From: Gammaproteobacteria bacterium
Lineage (GTDB): Bacteria > Pseudomonadota > Gammaproteobacteria > Steroidobacterales > Steroidobacteraceae
DNA length: 7,261 nt
Reading direction: 5' to 3'
NCBI GenBank assembly: GCA_027451085.1
Contig: DAIDKA010000200.1
Location: forward strand, 1 to 7,261
A model generated the notes under the pieces. It ran no database searches. It worked only from the letters and a program-made list of their open reading frames with translations, and was not told where the DNA came from. This document shows, piece after piece, positions 5,585 through 7,261 of the stretch; position 1 is the first letter of the stretch, and every line of letters begins with the position of its first letter. A program made the translations under genes and the position numbers.

Positions 5585-6988
5585 ATGACCCGCCCGTCCG
5601 TCCTGATCGTCGATGACGAACCGGATCTGCTGGAACTGGTCTGCCTGACCCTCGGGCGCATGAACCTGGAAACCCGCACCGCAGCGGACGTCGCCAGCGC
5701 CCGCGCACTGCTCAAGAACCAACCCTTCGAGCTGTGCCTGACGGACATGCGCCTGCCGGACGGGGACGGCCTGGACCTGCTCGCCTGGATGCAGACCCAC
5801 TGCCCCACCGTGCCCGTGGCCATGATCACCGCACACGGCAACGTGGAAACCGCCGTCAAGGCGCTGAAGCTCGGCGCCTTCGACTTCGTGTCCAAGCCGC
5901 TCGACCTGTCCGCCCTGCGCAAGCTCGTGGGCAGCGCCATCAAGCTCAACACGCGCAACGCCGCGGACTCCACCGGACGGCACCCACAACGCCTCCTGGG
6001 CACCTCGCCCACCATGCAGACATTGAGGGACATGATCGCCCGCGTTGCCCGCAGCCAGGCCCCGGTGTACATCACCGGCGAGTCCGGCACCGGCAAGGAA
6101 CTCGTGGCGCGCCTGATCCACGACAGCGGCAGCCGCGCCGACGGCCCCTTCGTCCCGGTCAACTGCGGCGCCATCCCCACCGAACTCATGGAAAGCGAAC
6201 TGTTCGGCCACAAACGCGGCGCTTTCACCGGCGCGGTGGTGGACAAACAGGGTCTGGTACAAAGCGCTGAAGGCGGCACGCTGTTCCTGGACGAGGTCGC
6301 CGACCTGCCGCTGCACATGCAGGTGAAGCTGCTGCGCGTGGTGCAGGAAAAGACCATCCGGCCCGTCGGGGAATCCCGCGAAGAGCGCGTGGACGTGCGG
6401 ATCCTGTCCGCCACCCACAAAAACCTTTCGGAACTCGTCGCCAGCGGAAGGTTCCGCGAGGACCTGTTCTACCGCATCAATGTCATCGAGCTGCGCGTGC
6501 CTGCCCTGCGTGAACGTCCCGGGGATATCCCGGAACTCGTGACCGCCATCACCCGGCGCCTGTGCCACAAGATGGAGCTGGACATCCCCACCCTGAGCGA
6601 CGCAGCCCTGCAGGCCCTGACCACGTACACCTACCCAGGCAATGTGCGCGAGCTGGAGAACATCCTCGAACGCGCCCTGACCCTCCGCACCGGCGGACAG
6701 ATCACGCCGGAACACATCACCCTGCGACCGGTTACCCCACCCGCCGGTGCTGCGACGGCAGCGACTGCCACGGCACCGACCAGCGGGGTCTTTACCGCCC
6801 CACCGACCTCAGACATCCTTGCCGGCAAAGGCCAGCACGCGCTGGGCGATCAGCTCGATGACATCGAGCGCCAGGCGATCGTCAAGGCGCTGCAGCAGAC
6901 CCGTTACAACAAGACCGCGGCGGCGAAACTCCTGGGCATGACGTTCCGGGCGCTGCGGTACCGGATCAAGAAGCTGGGGATCGAGTAG
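5585..6988 (+). CDS. pilR: PilR-type sigma-54-dependent response regulator
   Basis: This 467-residue NtrC-class activator is phosphorylated by PilS and opens sigma-54 promoters, classically pilA. The receiver domain (about 5-120) has the acidic pocket D10-D11-E12, the phospho-accepting D54 (LTDMRLPDG), T82 and K104 (SKP). The AAA+ domain (about 137-365) has Walker A GESGTGKE (165-172), the sigma-54 contact loop GAFTGA (212-217), Walker B GGTLFLDE (230-237) and FREDLFYRIN (290-299). All are intact, so it should be able to drive sigma-54 polymerase. An Ala/Thr/Pro-rich linker (about 380-410) leads to a Fis-type HTH at about 424-467, ending TFRALRYRIKKLGIE, a signature of PilR rather than NtrC. 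The start is ATG 5585, the only one that gives TRPSVLIVDDE, although no good ribosome site is seen. It normally sits directly after pilS; here about 1.8 kb intervenes. Confidence 0.95.
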   Translation: MTRPSVLIVDDEPDLLELVCLTLGRMNLETRTAADVASARALLKNQPFELCLTDMRLPDGDGLDLLAWMQTHCPTVPVAMITAHGNVETAVKALKLGAFDFVSKPLDLSALRKLVGSAIKLNTRNAADSTGRHPQRLLGTSPTMQTLRDMIARVARSQAPVYITGESGTGKELVARLIHDSGSRADGPFVPVNCGAIPTELMESELFGHKRGAFTGAVVDKQGLVQSAEGGTLFLDEVADLPLHMQVKLLRVVQEKTIRPVGESREERVDVRILSATHKNLSELVASGRFREDLFYRINVIELRVPALRERPGDIPELVTAITRRLCHKMELDIPTLSDAALQALTTYTYPGNVRELENILERALTLRTGGQITPEHITLRPVTPPAGAATAATATAPTSGVFTAPPTSDILAGKGQHALGDQLDDIERQAIVKALQQTRYNKTAAAKLLGMTFRALRYRIKKLGIE

Positions 6989-6995
6989 CTCTTAA

Positions 6996-7025
6996 GCACC
7001 GCGTATACCCGAAACACTGCGGTGC
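6996..7025. terminator. Hairpin after pilR, weak terminator candidate
   Basis: A 7 bp perfect stem (GCACCGC at 6996-7002 with GCGGTGC at 7019-7025) has a 16 nt loop and begins 8 nt after the pilR stop. It lies between pilR and the convergent gene whose stop is at 7045-7047. No T-run follows on either strand, so it is not a textbook intrinsic terminator; it may be a transcript-end stabiliser or chance. Confidence 0.35.
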
Positions 7026-7044
7026 ACTCGCAGGATTTACCCAG

Positions 7045-7261
7045 TTATCTCAATTTAATTAGCCGCTTGACCAGCGGCTCCAACATCAAAAGCACTAGAA
7101 ATGACGGGAAAAAGGGCCAACTGAGTGTCCTGCGTGCCAGTGCCGGTCTCAGCTTGCGGAAGGCGACATCAACAGCCTTGCCCGAAAGACCGTCGAGCCC
7201 AAACACGCAGATTGGCTTTGAGAGGAATTTGATGCTGACTGCCGGATCTGCACGCAGCAGT
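7045..7261 (-). CDS. Partial CDS, C-terminal 71 residues; possible family 2 glycosyltransferase
   Basis: An open frame enters from the right edge on the minus strand, and 71 codons are visible up to TAA at 7045-7047. It reads ADPAVSIKFLSKPICVFGLDG, then LSGKAVDVAFRKLRPALARR, with a hydrophobic tail (about LSWPFFPSFLVLLMLEP) ending VKRLIKLR. The sequence is protein-like: acidic, basic and hydrophobic residues are well mixed and there are no stops. The block IKFLSKPICVFGLDGLSG resembles the late part of WcaE-like family 2 glycosyltransferases, where a 'kpla.f.lgGiS' motif follows the catalytic domain; this is from memory and moderately uncertain. The catalytic residues lie outside the window. 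It is convergent to pilR, with 56 bp between stops. Its codon use looks less GC-biased than pilR, hinting at a surface-polysaccharide or otherwise acquired region. Confidence 0.55.
   Translation of the reverse strand, partial: LLRADPAVSIKFLSKPICVFGLDGLSGKAVDVAFRKLRPALARRTLSWPFFPSFLVLLMLEPLVKRLIKLR
7061..7079. repeat. Perfect 7 bp inverted repeat within the end of the partial CDS
   Basis: AGCCGCT (7061-7067) and AGCGGCT (7073-7079) form a perfect stem with a 5 nt loop. On the minus strand it is followed by AT-rich AATTAAATT, which makes it a weak terminator candidate for the partial gene, though it lies inside the last dozen codons. It may be chance. Confidence 0.4.

Noticed and set aside
5432..6715. 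427-codon minus-strand open frame opposite pilR
   Set aside because: It is His/Gly/Gln-rich shadow sequence lying over fully conserved pilR motifs on the plus strand.

Overview
The window is GC-rich chromosomal DNA, most likely from a gammaproteobacterium. The evidence is a sucCD gene pair whose SucC keeps E. coli numbering at key residues, next to a Pseudomonas-type PilS/PilR two-component system that normally controls type IV pilin transcription through sigma-54. The species cannot be named from the sequence alone.

Layout. Positions 1-786 (minus) hold sucD, cut by the window edge. Positions 808-2016 (minus) hold sucC, just upstream of sucD in the same operon. A 144 bp divergent intergenic region follows. 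Positions 2161-3795 (plus) hold pilS, a six-helix membrane histidine kinase. Positions 5585-6988 (plus) hold pilR, an NtrC-class activator with receiver, AAA+ and Fis-type HTH domains. A minus-strand gene enters from the right edge (7045-7261, missing from any start-based ORF list); its tail resembles a family 2 glycosyltransferase.

The notable part is 3796-5584. In related bacteria pilS and pilR usually lie next to each other, but here about 1.8 kb of accessory DNA separates them. It holds a small minus-strand coiled-coil/TM protein of DUF1640 (CCDC90-like) type, a minus-strand hypothetical protein with a doubtful C-terminal third, and a plus-strand VapBC-type toxin-antitoxin pair. The pair has an AT-rich promoter carrying a perfect 16 bp palindrome, probably the autoregulatory operator. 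The two minus-strand genes face the pilS reading direction, so a single pilS-to-pilR transcript would have to run antisense through them; pilR more likely has its own promoter or reads through from vapBC.

How the genes work together. SucCD is the substrate-level phosphorylation step of the TCA cycle and is not functionally tied to its neighbours. PilS and PilR form one signalling pathway despite the physical split. VapB and VapC form a self-contained toxin-antitoxin module. No RNA genes, CRISPR array or recognisable transposase were seen. I did not find a convincing wholly new system; the strongest oddity is the accessory island splitting pilS from pilR.
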